64,000 bases of DNA from Echinarachnius parma (lineage: Eukaryota; Echinodermata; Echinoidea; Clypeasteroida; Echinarachniidae), in assembly GCA_037951105.1 (NCBI GenBank), contig JBAMJV010001820.1:1-64000 (forward strand). The letters are read 5' to 3'. Positions 13,801 to 28,000 of the stretch are shown one piece after another. Made by a program: the position numbers and the translations under genes. The number at the start of each line of letters is the position of its first letter. The first letter of the stretch is position 1. Below the pieces are notes generated by a model, which ran no database searches, was not told the DNA's origin, and saw only the letters and a program-made list of their open reading frames with translations.

Positions 13801-16800
13801 GGGGGGGGGATGATTCGTCATTTTGATCATCTCTGACGAGGGAGCGAAGCGACAACCCAGCAGCGTCCCCGGGTTTTTATGGCTGGGGGGGGGGGGGGGG
13901 GGGGAGGGTTAGGGGGCCCCAAAGCTTTTGAATTCAGCTGTTTAGAAATTGGAAGATGTACATTGCAAGCATTATGTTATGAGCTGGGCTATGTCCAATA
14001 TGAACTTTATCCTGATAGATACATATTTGCAAGCATTTTGATGGAACCCTGAATAGCATCAGTCATGGGATATCCATATTGGGAAGCTTATTGGGGTCCA
14101 GGGGGCATTATCAAAAAGTGGTTTAAAGAAGACTATAGTAACAACTTCCATTCATGAGAGGGGGCAATCCTTCTTAATTCTAATGTTATCATATATTTTT
14201 GAACCCCAAATATTGGGGGGGGGGGGGGGGGGATGATAATACAGGCCATCCCCCCACCTGAAATATTGGGGGGATATATCCCCCCTCCCCCATCCCCCCG
14301 TGATCGACGCCCCTAGTAAGTACCTTATTCAAAATTAATTGTACAATTGTAAATAGAATGATAATATGAGTATGACATTGTCATTGACAGTGTCAGATGT
14401 GTTTAAAAGACTTGGAGACATTATTTATTGGCTAGCCTCCCTATCCTAGCACCATTATAATTATATGAGCCATATTACCATTTTGCTAACACTAACAGTG
14501 GTCAGAGTCCAAATAGTTAAATAGGACCAAAACAAATTATAATAGCGTTTTTATTGCATGATTAGTCTATGACAACCTGTACAACAAAATGTGTAGAGGT
14601 CTGTAGTGTAGCTAGACAGTCAAGATGAAGGTCAAAGGTCAATTAACGTGACTGTCTTCATTATTTATAAATTATTTATAGAATTATACCACACAATTTT
14701 TTCCAAATGCCCACTTTGGACTCTGACCACTGTTAGTGTTAGCAAAATGGTAATGGCTCATATAATTGTAATTGGGCTAGGATAGGGAGGCTAGCCAATA
14801 AATAATGTCTCCAAGTCTTTACACGTCTGACACTGCACTGTCAATGACAATGACAATATCATACTCATAATAATTATATTGACAATTGTACAATTAATTT
14901 TGAATAAGGTACTTACCGGAGTCCAGATGAGCGCAGAATAGGAGTAGACCAAACATGCATAATGATAGCTTGAACCCCCCTCTCTGCAGCAAATAATCAA
15001 CAAATTGCAATTTGGACAAGACTTCTGGTGAATGCGAGAGGCCATCGCTTGTTATTGCATGCATGTATGTAACCTAACCAGGGGGGGTAAACTCAGCCGC
15101 CATGATGGTTAGGTATGTATGCGATTAGAAGCAGTTTAGCTACGTCACAAAACGTCATCACAAGTATGACAGGCTGTGTATTTCGAAATTGATCTGGAAT
15201 TTAATAATAAAATACATCCCATTGAGCGGTGAAATATTCACCACCTCTTTATCTAGCGTAATCAATTTGTGTTGCCCTTTCCTACCCCATTAATAAGAGC
15301 ACTTTTTTTAGTTACATTTTGTGTTAAATACTGTTTATGATTGCTCAATATTTGCAGAAGAGTCGCTCTTCATACACGGATCACTGTCTCAGCCAAGGGC
15401 AAAAATTGTTTACAAATTCATCGCGCGCAAAATCACAAATATACGCGCTAATGACATCTTTGCCATAGAAAATGTACAGTGTGAGTGCGCTTGGTAAAGT
15501 GCGCGCCTTACGCACATTCTTATTGTTTCGTCATATTATTTCCCCACAATGCAGTTTTGTGACGAACTTCCTCCGTTCAATACTGCTCGTAAACAAGACC
15601 GTCAGCCCGCCATTGTTTCATGTACAAAGTGTATGGGGTACGGTACCTACGGGCAATACAGTTTACCTTCTAGTTCTACAACGGCAGTGTTGGAGTCATA
15701 CTTCTATGAACCTAACCAGGCGCCGTACGTAGTACGGACGGCGCTGATCACAGTTAGCATGTATGTTGCAATTGCACGTACGCCAGGGTACGCGTACTGT
15801 GCATGCATATCGCGGCCGGAATATGGCATAGCGCTAGCATGCATGCAATATCCGTTGCCATGCCAGAGCCATCCTCTTTCAGGAACTATTTTGAGTTTTT
15901 ATATTTCATTTCGAGATTTCAAACAACTTATTTAAAAAATCGAAAACCTTTAGAATGATCTGCAGTCAGAACGAATGACACGTGGAATTTTTTCAGCCCG
16001 AGGCGTGCAACACCCTAAAAGTTTATTAACATCAAAGGATTTCCTTACTCAAATTATAATATAATAATGTTAACAGTAAACTGCGCATGCGTTATATTGT
16101 TTTTTTTTATAACGCTTTTTTCACGATCGATTGTGAAAACGAACGGTCAAACCGAGAATTTGTTCAACCGCTCGCTCGCTCTGTGAGGATGCTTTTCTGA
16201 ATGGATGCGAAACTTTAGAAGCGATTTTCTCTGTTGTTTGACAAATAGCTGAGCTCTGGTCCGCGTTATTAAATTGGGTTTTTCTTTCCTTCATGACAAT
16301 TATATGTAGCAAGTTATATATCATTTTAAAGCTGAAATCCCAAAAAATCCCAAAAATCTCAATTTTGATATTGCCGATGAATTACCCGAAGTGACAGAGG
16401 GGGACACATATGTTTATTTTAGGGGGGTAAATGGGAGGGGGTAGGGTGGGACCCCTCCTCACCTTTTTTCATCTGTCGAAAGTTTCACTTGCGTTTTTGT
16501 TTGCATATATTAACATAAAAGTGTAATATGATGTTGAACATTTCATTGCAAGGGTTGGGTAATTGGAGGGGGGAAGTGGGTGTAATGGAGAAAAGGGGAA
16601 CTCCCCTCCCCCCCCCCCCCCCCTTTCGCCCTAAATGTTCTCTCTTTTTGTTATAAGTGCACTCATTTTTTATAGATTAGCGTATGATGACTGTACATGT
16701 CATGGCAGGGTTGGGTAAAGTAGGGGGTAGGGGGGGGGGGGATGGAGAATAGGGGGAATACTACCCTCCCCCTCGGATGTTCCTCTTTAGTTTAAAGTTG

Positions 16801-19800
16801 TGCTCATGTTTGTGTGTGTTTGACTATTTAAGTGATGTGATTTTGTAAATATGTTGGCTTTGATTCTGTATCGGGGGAGGGGAGGGGGGGGGGGGGGGAG
16901 GGGGGAGGGAATCTACCTCCCCCATACTTTTCTCCATTCGCCAAAATTTGACTTGAATATTTGTAATTTTGTCTTGTTTTGTTTACCTTGCAGGAGCGGG
17001 GGAAAAAGGGTATATAGAATTAACTGCCCATACTTTGCTCCAGGTAGGCCTTGGTAGTTCCAAAATTGTTCAACATATTGTAATTTTACAACAATAATGG
17101 GTGGACAATTTGGGGGCTGGAGTAGTGAAATGGTGAGGTGTTTTTTGCGTAAGTATTTCGCATTTCTACTTACAATATTTATGCTCTAGTTAGGTAACTA
17201 TGTTGCACTTATCATCACTTTTTTCATAATATCCACAGGGTATTAGTTCATTAAAATTATCTGAAGCTTCTGTAAATAAGGTCCACCCTAGTCATCCCTC
17301 GATCCCCATCTTGTCGGGCTATACGTGCATATTCATATTCAGCAGTTAACATGCTTTTATTAAATTTACTTTATAGGCGCGTACCTATATTGTTTTACAT
17401 AACTTATTTCTAACAATTTAAGATTATTTTAAAAAGGCTAGAACACTGCAGAACATTTCTCCAACAAAATCAGACCTTGAACAACATCTGCAAAGTCATG
17501 TGAAACAATAGGTACGCCAAGTAAACTTGCACATAATATAGCCCGGCAAGATGTGGATCGAGGGGTGAGGAATAGGGTGGACCTTATTTACAGAAGCTTC
17601 AGAAAATGTTGATCAATGAACTATGATTAAGTAAAAAGCAGTTATCATTCAAAAAGAGCCATTAATACACAAAAGGGCGCTCTCTAAACACTGATCAGTT
17701 TCAACCATTACAAATAAAATGTTGTGCATGTGATGTTTTGTTGAAATAGTGATTAGATAAAGAGATATTCAACAACTATTTAAAAACCTTTTTGTACATT
17801 TTTGAGATTGTAATGTTATAGCGCAGGTTTTTGTAACTAAAAGTCTGTTTTGGATATGAACTAAGATCGATTAGTATACATCACAATTTGAACTTTTTTT
17901 CATCATCTGAACAATTCCCGCCAACTGTTTGACGTATTGATAAGGTGTCTATCCATCCAAAACATTATGGGGGTATTACTGGTGTAGACTTTTCTATACA
18001 CAAATGAAGCGATTGTCAAAAGAGCATTATACGATAGGCGCCAGTATGGCGAATGAAGCAGTACTAGTTCAATGATTCAATTATATCGAACCAGGTGGTA
18101 CCTTTTTACTCCATTGTTCATGACAACAAAAGATCATGAGACAAACACAAATAACATTCTGTTCTGAATAGAAGTTATTACATTACGTTTCGGTTGAAAT
18201 GTAATAAGCCAAACATATTACTTATGGTAGTGCGTTAGGTATGATTGATAATGCCGAGAGCGAGTTGAATCTTTCCACCTTTTGTTTGCCAAGTATTATT
18301 ATTATCGGCAAGTACAAAGTCATGATTCAAAAAAGAGATCATCAACAGATATATAAAAAAAAACATCTTTAGTATATTTTTGAAAAATAGTTTGGGAGTT
18401 ATATACTTCTTTAGTAAACTCATCGAATACATGTGGGTCTCACATGTATTCCACAAATTAACTTTTTATCAAAGCGCCCTCAAAACCATCACCAAACTAC
18501 ATCCCTTTAACACAAACAACATTCATATATCTCATATAATCATAATGTCCACCATTATAATAATATATGTTTATTTTGGGGGGTAAATGGGAAGGGGTAG
18601 GGTGGGACCCCCTCCTCACTTGTTTTCATCTGTCGAAAGTTTCACTTGCGTTTCTGTTTGCATATATTAACATAAAAGTGTAATATGATGTTGAACATTT
18701 CATTGCAGGGCTTGGGTAATTGGAGGGGGGAAGTGGGTGTAATGGAGAAAAGGGGGAACTTCCCCCCCCCCTTCGCCCTAAATGTTCTCACTTTTTGTTA
18801 TAAGTGCACTCATTTTTATAGATTAGCGTATGATGACTGTACATGTCATGGCAGGGTTGGGTAAAGTAGGGGGGTAGGGGGTGGGTGGAGCATAGGGGGA
18901 ATACTGCCCCCCCCCCTCAGATGTTCCTCTTTAGTTTAAAGTTGTGCTCATGTTTGTGTGTGTTTGACTATGATGTGATTTTGTAAATCTGTTGGCTTTG
19001 ATTCTGTATCGGGGGAGGGGGGGGGGGGGGGGGGGGGCTGGGGGAGGGTGGGAGGGAATCTACCTCCCCCATACTTTTCTCCATTCGCCAAAAGTTGACT
19101 TGAATATTTGTCATTTTTTCTTGTTTTGTTTACCTTGCAGGAGCGGGGAAAAAAGGGTCCCCCGCTTATCTATCTAAAGCCAAGAGATTTACAAAATCAC
19201 ACACACACACACACAAAAATTAGCATCTTTAAACAAAAAAGGAACATCTGAGGGGGGGGGGGGTAGTATTCCCCCTATTCTCTAACCACCCTAAGCCCCC
19301 CCCCCCCCCCCTTTTTTTTACCATACCCTGCCATGACATGTTCACAGTCATCATAAGCTAATATATAAAAACACAATTTGTTTTGCTTTTTTTAATGAGT
19401 GCACTTTTAACAAAAAGTGAAAAAATTGAGGGGGGAGGGGGGAAGAGGGGGGTGGAGAGGGGGGGGGGGGGGGAGGTCTCCCTTCCCCCCTCAAATTACC
19501 CAACCCCTGCCATGAAATGCATAACATCATAGTACACGTTTATATTGATGCACACAGAAACGCAAGTGAAACTTTCGACAGAGGAGAATAGTGAGGAGGG
19601 GGTTCTAACCCACCCCTCATATTTACCCCCAAAATAATCATATATTAATATAATGGTGGACATTATGATTCTCTCGGTTCACTTTTATCCCATAATCATG
19701 TCAATAAAAGCGCTATGTCATGTTAAGTACCAATGAAATGATGTAAAAATTCACTTTGCACCCCCTTTTTTTCAAGGCCCTCTCCCGCCCCTCAAGGTCA

Positions 19801-22015
19801 TAATTAAGAAAATTCCATGGCAAAAATTAAACGTTATGATGATAAGAATTTACTGTGAAAATTTCATGCTTTTTTCATTTTGTGCACAATTCTTACCCTT
19901 AGCCGCCTAACTAATAGCTTGATAGTCCTCACTGGTATTACTAATAATAATGATAATAATACACAGTTTTTATATAGCGCATAACACACTGAAATGCACG
20001 TCCCTATGCACGTTTAAATATATTGATTGCACTTTGAAAGATAGGAGGGCGAGTTTGAGCTATATTTAACATTTTGTCATGTACATAACCGTCCACAATT
20101 ATAACCATTAAAAATTATTTTGCAAGTATACATCACTTATAATTAGCTAACATGAAAAGGGGATCAATGACATACACAATCACCACAGAAATATGTTCTA
20201 TCCATTGAAATGTGGAGATATGATCATTTTAATAATAATACACAGCTTTTGTATAGCGCATTTCACATTGCAATGCTTGTCCCTATGCACTTTATTTTTA
20301 CCCCAGTCATTACTGGAAACCCGCACAATTAGCTTGGGCACCATCTCAACTCCCCGGGGAGCATACTAGCCAAGAGCAGCCATATCATAGCACTCAGGCT
20401 AGTTAACACCCGACCAGGTACCCATTTATACTCCTGGGTAGAGAGGAGCAATATGGATTCAATGTCTTCCAGAAGGACATAAATGACATCGATGAGGTTT
20501 GAACTCATGACCTCCAGATTTGAAGTCAACCGACCATCCAATCGTGCCACACCTCTCCATCAGCGGTGAGCGTTGACATAAAGGACCAATAGCTTGGGCC
20601 TGCCCACACATAGCTACATTACAATAGTATTGTGAATGCAAAAAATAAAATAAAAATTGATAATAATTACCAACTCTGTTGGTTTGAAGACCGCAAAATG
20701 TAGAAAAAAACTATTATTTCCAGTCCGTTTTCCGTAGTGATGCTTCCTAAATTCACGGCGTTAAACTGTTGAACGGAAATTGGATATTGCGCAATAGTAC
20801 GATGTACAAATGGCCGGTATGCTCATCTACAGCATATTAACGTAAATTGCGTGTAAATGGTACAGCTGACTGAACTGGACCATGTACTTTAGTAGATAAG
20901 GGCCTGCCCAGGAATGGACTGCCCATAGTAGTATTTTACAGAGGATAAAAAGCATGCTGTACTCACTGATTCAATGTTTACTGGCAGACCACTCTCTGCT
21001 GCTGAAAGCATGAGTTCAATCTCCTAAAAAAGGAAGGAGAAGAGGAGAAGTTGGTGACGTCAAAGTTCAACAATTTGAAAATTGAGATTAATAATGATTC
21101 GCATACAAGTTGCTTCACAGTATTCTGTAGAATAATGAACATGGTTTTCGTTTTAAGAATACACAATGTCTACGACTTATTTTGTACAGTTTTCAAAACC
21201 CTTTAATTTGCATCGCTACAAAATTTGAAATCCGAGTTTGTGTACCAAAATTTGTGTAGGTAATAAAATTTGACATGGATTTTTACTTATTTTCACTAGG
21301 TAAACATGTTCTGTTTTTATTAAAATACCACACGTCTTGAAAAAGAATCTTACAAAGATGTTGGTATATTATTGAAGTCTCAAATATCACTTTCAGAAAA
21401 ACTTTATGAAGTGATTATTATAAATTTATTTAACAAACTTTTCTTTTAATAAAAAATCCCAGTAGGCAACCTCAGTTGAAAACTTCTTTACAGGTATACA
21501 AATACAAAAACAAGTATAATCGACATGATGAATAAGCTACACCTTCTTTAATGACATAATGTACCTTAGCTATTTTGAGTAGTCTCTTAGCTTCGTACAT
21601 GTCCCCTTTCTTCTTAGCCACCAAGGCGAGTCTCTTGTACTGCATGATTCTGTCCTTTAGTAGGGAAATGTTCCTCTGGTACATGCTTTCTTTGGCTTAA
21701 AAAAAGAGAATGAAAGAATCATAATTAAATTTAACAGATATATTTTCATGTTTTTACAGCATACTTGCCAACATTTGAATTTTGGAAAGAGGGACGAAAT
21801 TGGCCGGGGGTCCAAAGTCGCAGCATAATTGCACAAGTGTGCGGGAAGTGCACATTGCAAGCACAAAGTCCATTGCGACAGGGGTCCAGGCCTTGACGTT
21901 TTTGAGTATTAAATGCATTCTCGACCCATTTTTCATAATTCTTCCAAAATTACTAGGTAAGATTTGGTCAGATTTACGTTTAAATGTTGTCTCTATACAT
22001 TTAATAAAGTAAGGT

Positions 22016-22052
<37 letters not shown>

Positions 22053-25000
22053 ATATATTTTTTTTAATTTAATTTTTTATTTTTTTAACTTAAAAATCGG
22101 GACGTCCCGATTTTACACTTCTAAAAAATTTAAAAAACGGGACAATTCCGATAAAAACGGGACAGTTGGCAAGTATGTTACAGCAAGAGCCAATTTCAAA
22201 ATTGCAAAAATATGTCCGTATGTACTGTATGGCTTTGTTACTCTGATAAATGCTTTTTGTGAATAAAAAGAAACAAAAGAGAGAATATTAGCAAAAAATT
22301 GAATTTGTCTATTGAAACTGGATTATTACTATCGATTGCATTATTTTGTCCTTTAACATTCCTGTATTATGCATTTTCAACTCAAAGAATCAAAGAGAGT
22401 ATTTATAAAAAAAATCCTGTTACTTTATTAATTGAAACACTCTGAATAACTAAGACATTTCATTTTGTACGAATCAAATTCCTGCTAAGTACCCATTTAC
22501 TACACCTGGGTTGAGAGCAGCAAAAGTGGCTAAAGTGCTTTGTTGAGGGACACATGTGCTGCGGTCGGGAATCAAAACTTACAACCTTTGAATTGAAAGA
22601 CGAACGTCCAAACCAACATACTATGTTACTTCCACAATAATTGTCTCTTACCTGACATCTGCCTAGCTGGAGGAGGCGGTCGCCCTGGCTGGACGCTTCC
22701 TTGTTGACCCGCTCTGCTGACCTGTCCAGCCCCTGTTGCAGCAACTCCAGCTGTTCCAGCAATACCGGATGTTCCCGCGACATTCACTGTTGCGGCTTGT
22801 GGCAGAGTTGTTGCGGACGGTGGTTGAGTTGGTTGCGGGTGGGATGGTTGTTGGGGCGCCCCCGATTGTGACGGGAAGGGTGGGAACTCGGGAAGGGAGG
22901 CCAGCTCGCCGAAGTCTACAGGTTTGCCTAGCTTGTGTTTTCTTATCGTATCCTCGTAACTCTGTGAAAATGGAGAGAATACAGAAAATGTGTTTATCTT
23001 TATAAACAACAGACTGGAGAAGGAGAGAGATAAGCAAAATAAAAATGGGTAAAAAAGAAGAAAAGGAATGAGGATGAAAAGATGAAGACAAGGATTGTCA
23101 GAAAGTTGTTACAGAACCCAAGAACTGATTAACCCCATGAGCCCTCAAAAATCTTCTTTTTTTTTAGTTGACAAGTCAGGCAAGTAAAAATTGACATTTA
23201 AACAAATGTTGCTGGCCACAATGCTCATTTTTGGCAGCCCCAGGGGAGATGAGCCAAATCCGCTAAATTTTAGCCCTGTATAACAATCAATCAAATAAGC
23301 CCTGTTCATACAAACCTTGACAATGCGTCCTATCCTCCGTGCCTTAGAGTCGTTCTTTTCCTCTTTGGCTTGGTCGGCCATACTCTTGTACTTGGTCCTC
23401 CTCTGAAGCAGAGCTTCCATGTCTGTCTTTGGCCTGGGGAACTCCTGGGGGCTGGATCCACCCTGAGAAGACTCCTGGACATTAGCTACAGGAGGAGGGG
23501 GAGCCTGTCTGGGTGGAACTTGTGGACGTGAAGCAGCATCTGGTGAGGGTTTTGGAGCTGCAGCAACCAAATAAGAATACAGGAAATTGAATGACTGTAT
23601 TAATATCTTTGCTGGGCCTAAAAAAAAAACACCTGGAGGCCAGATCCACCCGGAGATGTCTCCAGTAGCCCATTTCATAAAACACTTGCAATTACAGCTG
23701 TTGCCATGGTAGTTACAATAATTGGACACTGTGAAGCTGCATCTAGCAAGGTTTTCGGAGCTGTAGCAACAGAAGAAGGAAACATGAACAAAAAAAATCT
23801 ATACAATTTTTGTTCAAAGAGAATATACACCCCAAAATAATATTCTTATAAATGAAAGGTAGTAGTTGTAGTACTACATTCCACCAACAAGTTGAGAAAA
23901 ATAGGTTTCCAGACAAACTACATAATCTGAAAACTCATCACCATACTTAAGTATGTGTTCATAGGTCTGCAGGACGTACATGTCTTCCGTGGTTCTATCG
24001 TCTCCAAATGCATGTGTGTGTAGAATTGGTGCACTGGCAAACGTTTAGTGGTTACAGAACCAAAGGCCCTGTTGGTTCCGTAAGTTTTGGTGATTAATTG
24101 CATCGTTCATTAATTACACAACCATTTGCAAAGTGCTGGACATCTATTTGATATCAAACATCGGTACCGAAGCATACGGTACAAGCCTGTGTTGTTATTT
24201 GAGTCGTCACTTTTAACTGTGCGGGGGCGTTTGTCATGACATTTTCACAGACTATTGTGCAATAACGGTATAGACAATTGACCCAATGTATTAATTCGCA
24301 CATCCGATAAAAGTTGTTTTTTTCCACACAACACAAAAAGTACAAAGTATTCATTACAAAAGCAGTTACTAACCTGTGTGTGGGGGTGGAGGCATTTCAC
24401 TCAGATCAACCTCCTCCCCAGCTTCTATGGCGTGAATCACTGCGTCAAATTGCTGGAAATGAAATCAGATAAAACTTTCAAAGAAAAGCTGTACAAAGAA
24501 ATCTGTTGAAAAAACATTATACATAAACTGTAGATAATATGGTGTATTGAAAAGCAAGCTTTCTTTTTTTCCCCTGCCAGGCAACTTGGGAAGGTTCACC
24601 AAGGTTGCTTTTTACTTGGAATGCAATGCTAAGTTCCTTTCATATTTTTACTTTGCCTGACTTTTCTAATGTCTTCACATAATTTTGAATAAATAATAAT
24701 AATAATAATAACAATAATACATACATGTCTATAATGATAAGACCCACACATTTAAAACGTACATATCTGTGTGACTGACATATATGATATCCTCTCTACC
24801 CATAGATACCCATCTCCATGGCTTTGGTAAGTTACCTTGGCAACCTTGAGGTGGTTGGCGGCCGTGGTCATGTCGCCTGATCTCTTTGCTAACACTGCAG
24901 CCATCTTGTATTGGTCCCTCCGCACACTCAACATGGAAAGCTTGCCACTATCTGTTAAAAAAGGAAAGAAAAGTTTGTGTCAAAATAATTTTTGTGTGAA

Positions 25001-28000
25001 GTAAGGAAAAACTAAGTGTAAAATTTGAAAGAGCACACAATTTTAACTACAGAATCAACTTTATTTGATCAAAATCTGTTTTCTAAATTGAGTTGAACAT
25101 TTCCTACCAAATAACACGTGTGCTTACCCGCACTTTTGGCATCTGATGAGGTTGACGGCTGATTAGCTGCTGAATGTGAGGTTGGCCCTGTAACGGCTGT
25201 CCTAGCAGGTGCTTGTGGAGATGAGGTTGCTTGTGCTGGCACTGGTTCCTGGGTGGGAGGTTGTGAATCTGCTGCCGCTGACTGTGGGACGTAGACTTCT
25301 GGGGGTATTTCGTCGTGGGCGATGGGCTTGCCCTGTTTCAGCTTCTTCTGCAGGTCCACAATGGTCTGCAGAAAAAGAACGAGGATAATAACCATGACCA
25401 TCATCAACAGCAGTAACACGTCATGAACATTACCATTTCATCATCATCATCAACAGCAGCAGAAGCAGCAACAGTAACACATCATGAACATTAGCATGAT
25501 CATCATCATCAACAGCAGCAGTAGCAGCAGCAGTAACACATCATGAACATTATCATGATCATCATCAACAGCAGCAGCAGTAACACATCATGAACATTAG
25601 CATGATCATCATCATCAACAGCAGCAGAAGCAGCAGCAGTAACACATCATGAACATTATCATGATCATCATCATCAACAGCAGCAGAAGCAGCAGCAGTA
25701 ACACATCATGAACATTATCATGATCATCATCATCAACAGCAGCAGAAGCAGCAGCAGTAACACATCATGAACATTATCATGATCATCATCATCAACAGCA
25801 GCAGTAGCAGCAGCAGTAACACATCATGAACATTATCATGATCATCATCATCAACAGCAGCAGAAGCAGCAGCAGTAACACATCATGAACATTACCATTT
25901 CATCATCATCATCAACAGCAGCAGAAGCAGCAGCAGTAACACATCATGAACATTACCATTTCATCATCATCATCATCAACAGCAGCAGAAGCAGCAACAG
26001 TAACACATCATGGACATTAGCATGATCATCATCAACAGCATCAGCAACAGTAACACATCATGAACATTAGCATGATCATGATCAACAGCAGCAGCAGTAA
26101 CACATCATGAACATTATCATGATCATCATCATCAACAGCAGCAGTATCAGCATCAGTAATACATCATGAACATTAGCATGATCATCATTAACAGCAGCAG
26201 TAGCAGCAGCAGCAGTAGCAGCAACAGTAACACATCATGAACATTATCATGATCATCATCTACAGCAGCAGCAGTAACACATCATGAACATTAGCATGAT
26301 CATCATCATCATCAACAGCAGCAGAAGCAGCAACAGTAACACATCATGAACATTAGCATGATCATCATCATCATCAACAGCAGCAGAAGCAGCAACAGTA
26401 ACACATCATGAACATTAGCATGATCATCATCATCAACAGCAGCAGCAGTAACACATCATGAACATTAGCATGATCATCATCATCATCAACAGCAGCAGTA
26501 GCAGCAGCAGTAACACATCATGAACATTATCATGATCATCATCATCAACAGCAGCAGAAGCAGCAGCAGTAACACATCATGAACATTATCATGATCATCA
26601 TCAACAGCAGCAGCAGTAACACATCATGAACATTAGCATGATCATCATCATCATCAACAGCAGCAGTAGCAGCAGCAGTAACACATCATGAACATTATCA
26701 TGATCATCATCATCAACAGCAGCAGAAGCAGCAGCAGTAACACATCATGAACATTATCATGATCATCATCAACAGCAGCAGCAGTAACACATCATGAACA
26801 TTACCATTTCATCATCATCATCAACAGCAGCAGAAGCAGCAGCAGTAACACATCATGAACATTACCATTTCATCATCATCATCATCAACAGCAGCAGAAG
26901 CAGCAGCAGTAAAACATCATGAACATTACCATTTCATCATCATCAACAGCAGCAGAAGCAGCAACAGTAACACATCATGGACATTAGCATGATCATCATC
27001 AACAGAAGCAGCAACAGTAACACATCATGAACATTAGCATGATCATGATCAACAGCAGCAGCAGTAACACATCATGAACATTATCATGATCATCATCATC
27101 AACAGCAGCAGTATCAGCATCAGTAATACATCATGAACATTAGCATGATCATCATTAACAGCAGCAGTAGCAGCAGCAGCAGTAGCAGCAACAGTAACAC
27201 ATCATGAACATTATCATGATCATCATCTACAGCAGCAGCAGTAACACATCATGAACATTAGCATGATCATCATCATCATCAACAGCAGCAGAAGCAGCAA
27301 CAGTAACACATCATGAACATTAGCATGATCATGATCAACAGCAGCAGCAGTAACACATCATGAACATTAGCATGATCATCATCATCATCAACAGCAGCAG
27401 TAGCAGCAGCAGTAACACATCATGAACATTAGCATGATCATCATCATCAACAGCAGCAGAAGCAGCAGCAACAGTAACACATCATGAACATTATCATGAT
27501 CATGATCAACAGCAGCAGCAGTAACACATCATGAACATTAGCATGATCATCATCATCATCAACAGCAGCAGTAGCAGCAACAGTAACACATCATGATCAT
27601 TAGCATGATCATGATCATCAGCAGTAGCAGTAATAGCAACAGTAACACATCATGAACATTAGCATGATCATGATCAACAGCAGCAGCAGTAACACATCAT
27701 GAACATTAGCATGATCATCATCATCATCAACAGCAGCAGAAGCAGCAACAGTAACACATCATAAACATTAGCATGATCATCATCATCAACAGCAGCAGCA
27801 GTAACACATCATGGACATTAGCATGATCATCATCATCAACAGCAGCAGTAGCAGCAGCAGTAACACATCATGAACATTATCATGATCATCATCATCAACA
27901 GCAGCAGAAGCAGCAGCAGTAACACATCATGAACATTATCATGATCATCATCAACAGCAGCAGCAGTAACATATCATGAACATTATCATGATCATCATCA

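Larger units (their letters stand above)
10571..20966. other. Giant CC2D1 intron (10.4 kb) filled with repeats
   Basis: No exon of CC2D1 or another gene was found. Contents in order: an inverted-repeat arm (10939-11222); a CpG-containing stretch of unknown nature (11450-12000); a perfect hairpin (13018-13048); a foldback with a hAT-like insert (13743-14940); unassigned unique-looking DNA (14941-16400); G-rich duplicated blocks (16411-17010, 18569-19156); a small foldback (17258-17612); the second arm (19637-19912); and a SINE (20225-20560). Confidence 0.75.

Noticed and set aside
15549-15935. 128-codon plus-strand frame in the giant intron
   Set aside because: No domain, no repeat or splice context, overlapping another random frame; composition looks like non-coding DNA.
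22652-23091. Alternative frames over CC2D1 exon 10
   Set aside because: Other frames are open because of the GC-rich linker composition; only the frame that joins exons 9 and 11 in phase gives the family sequence.
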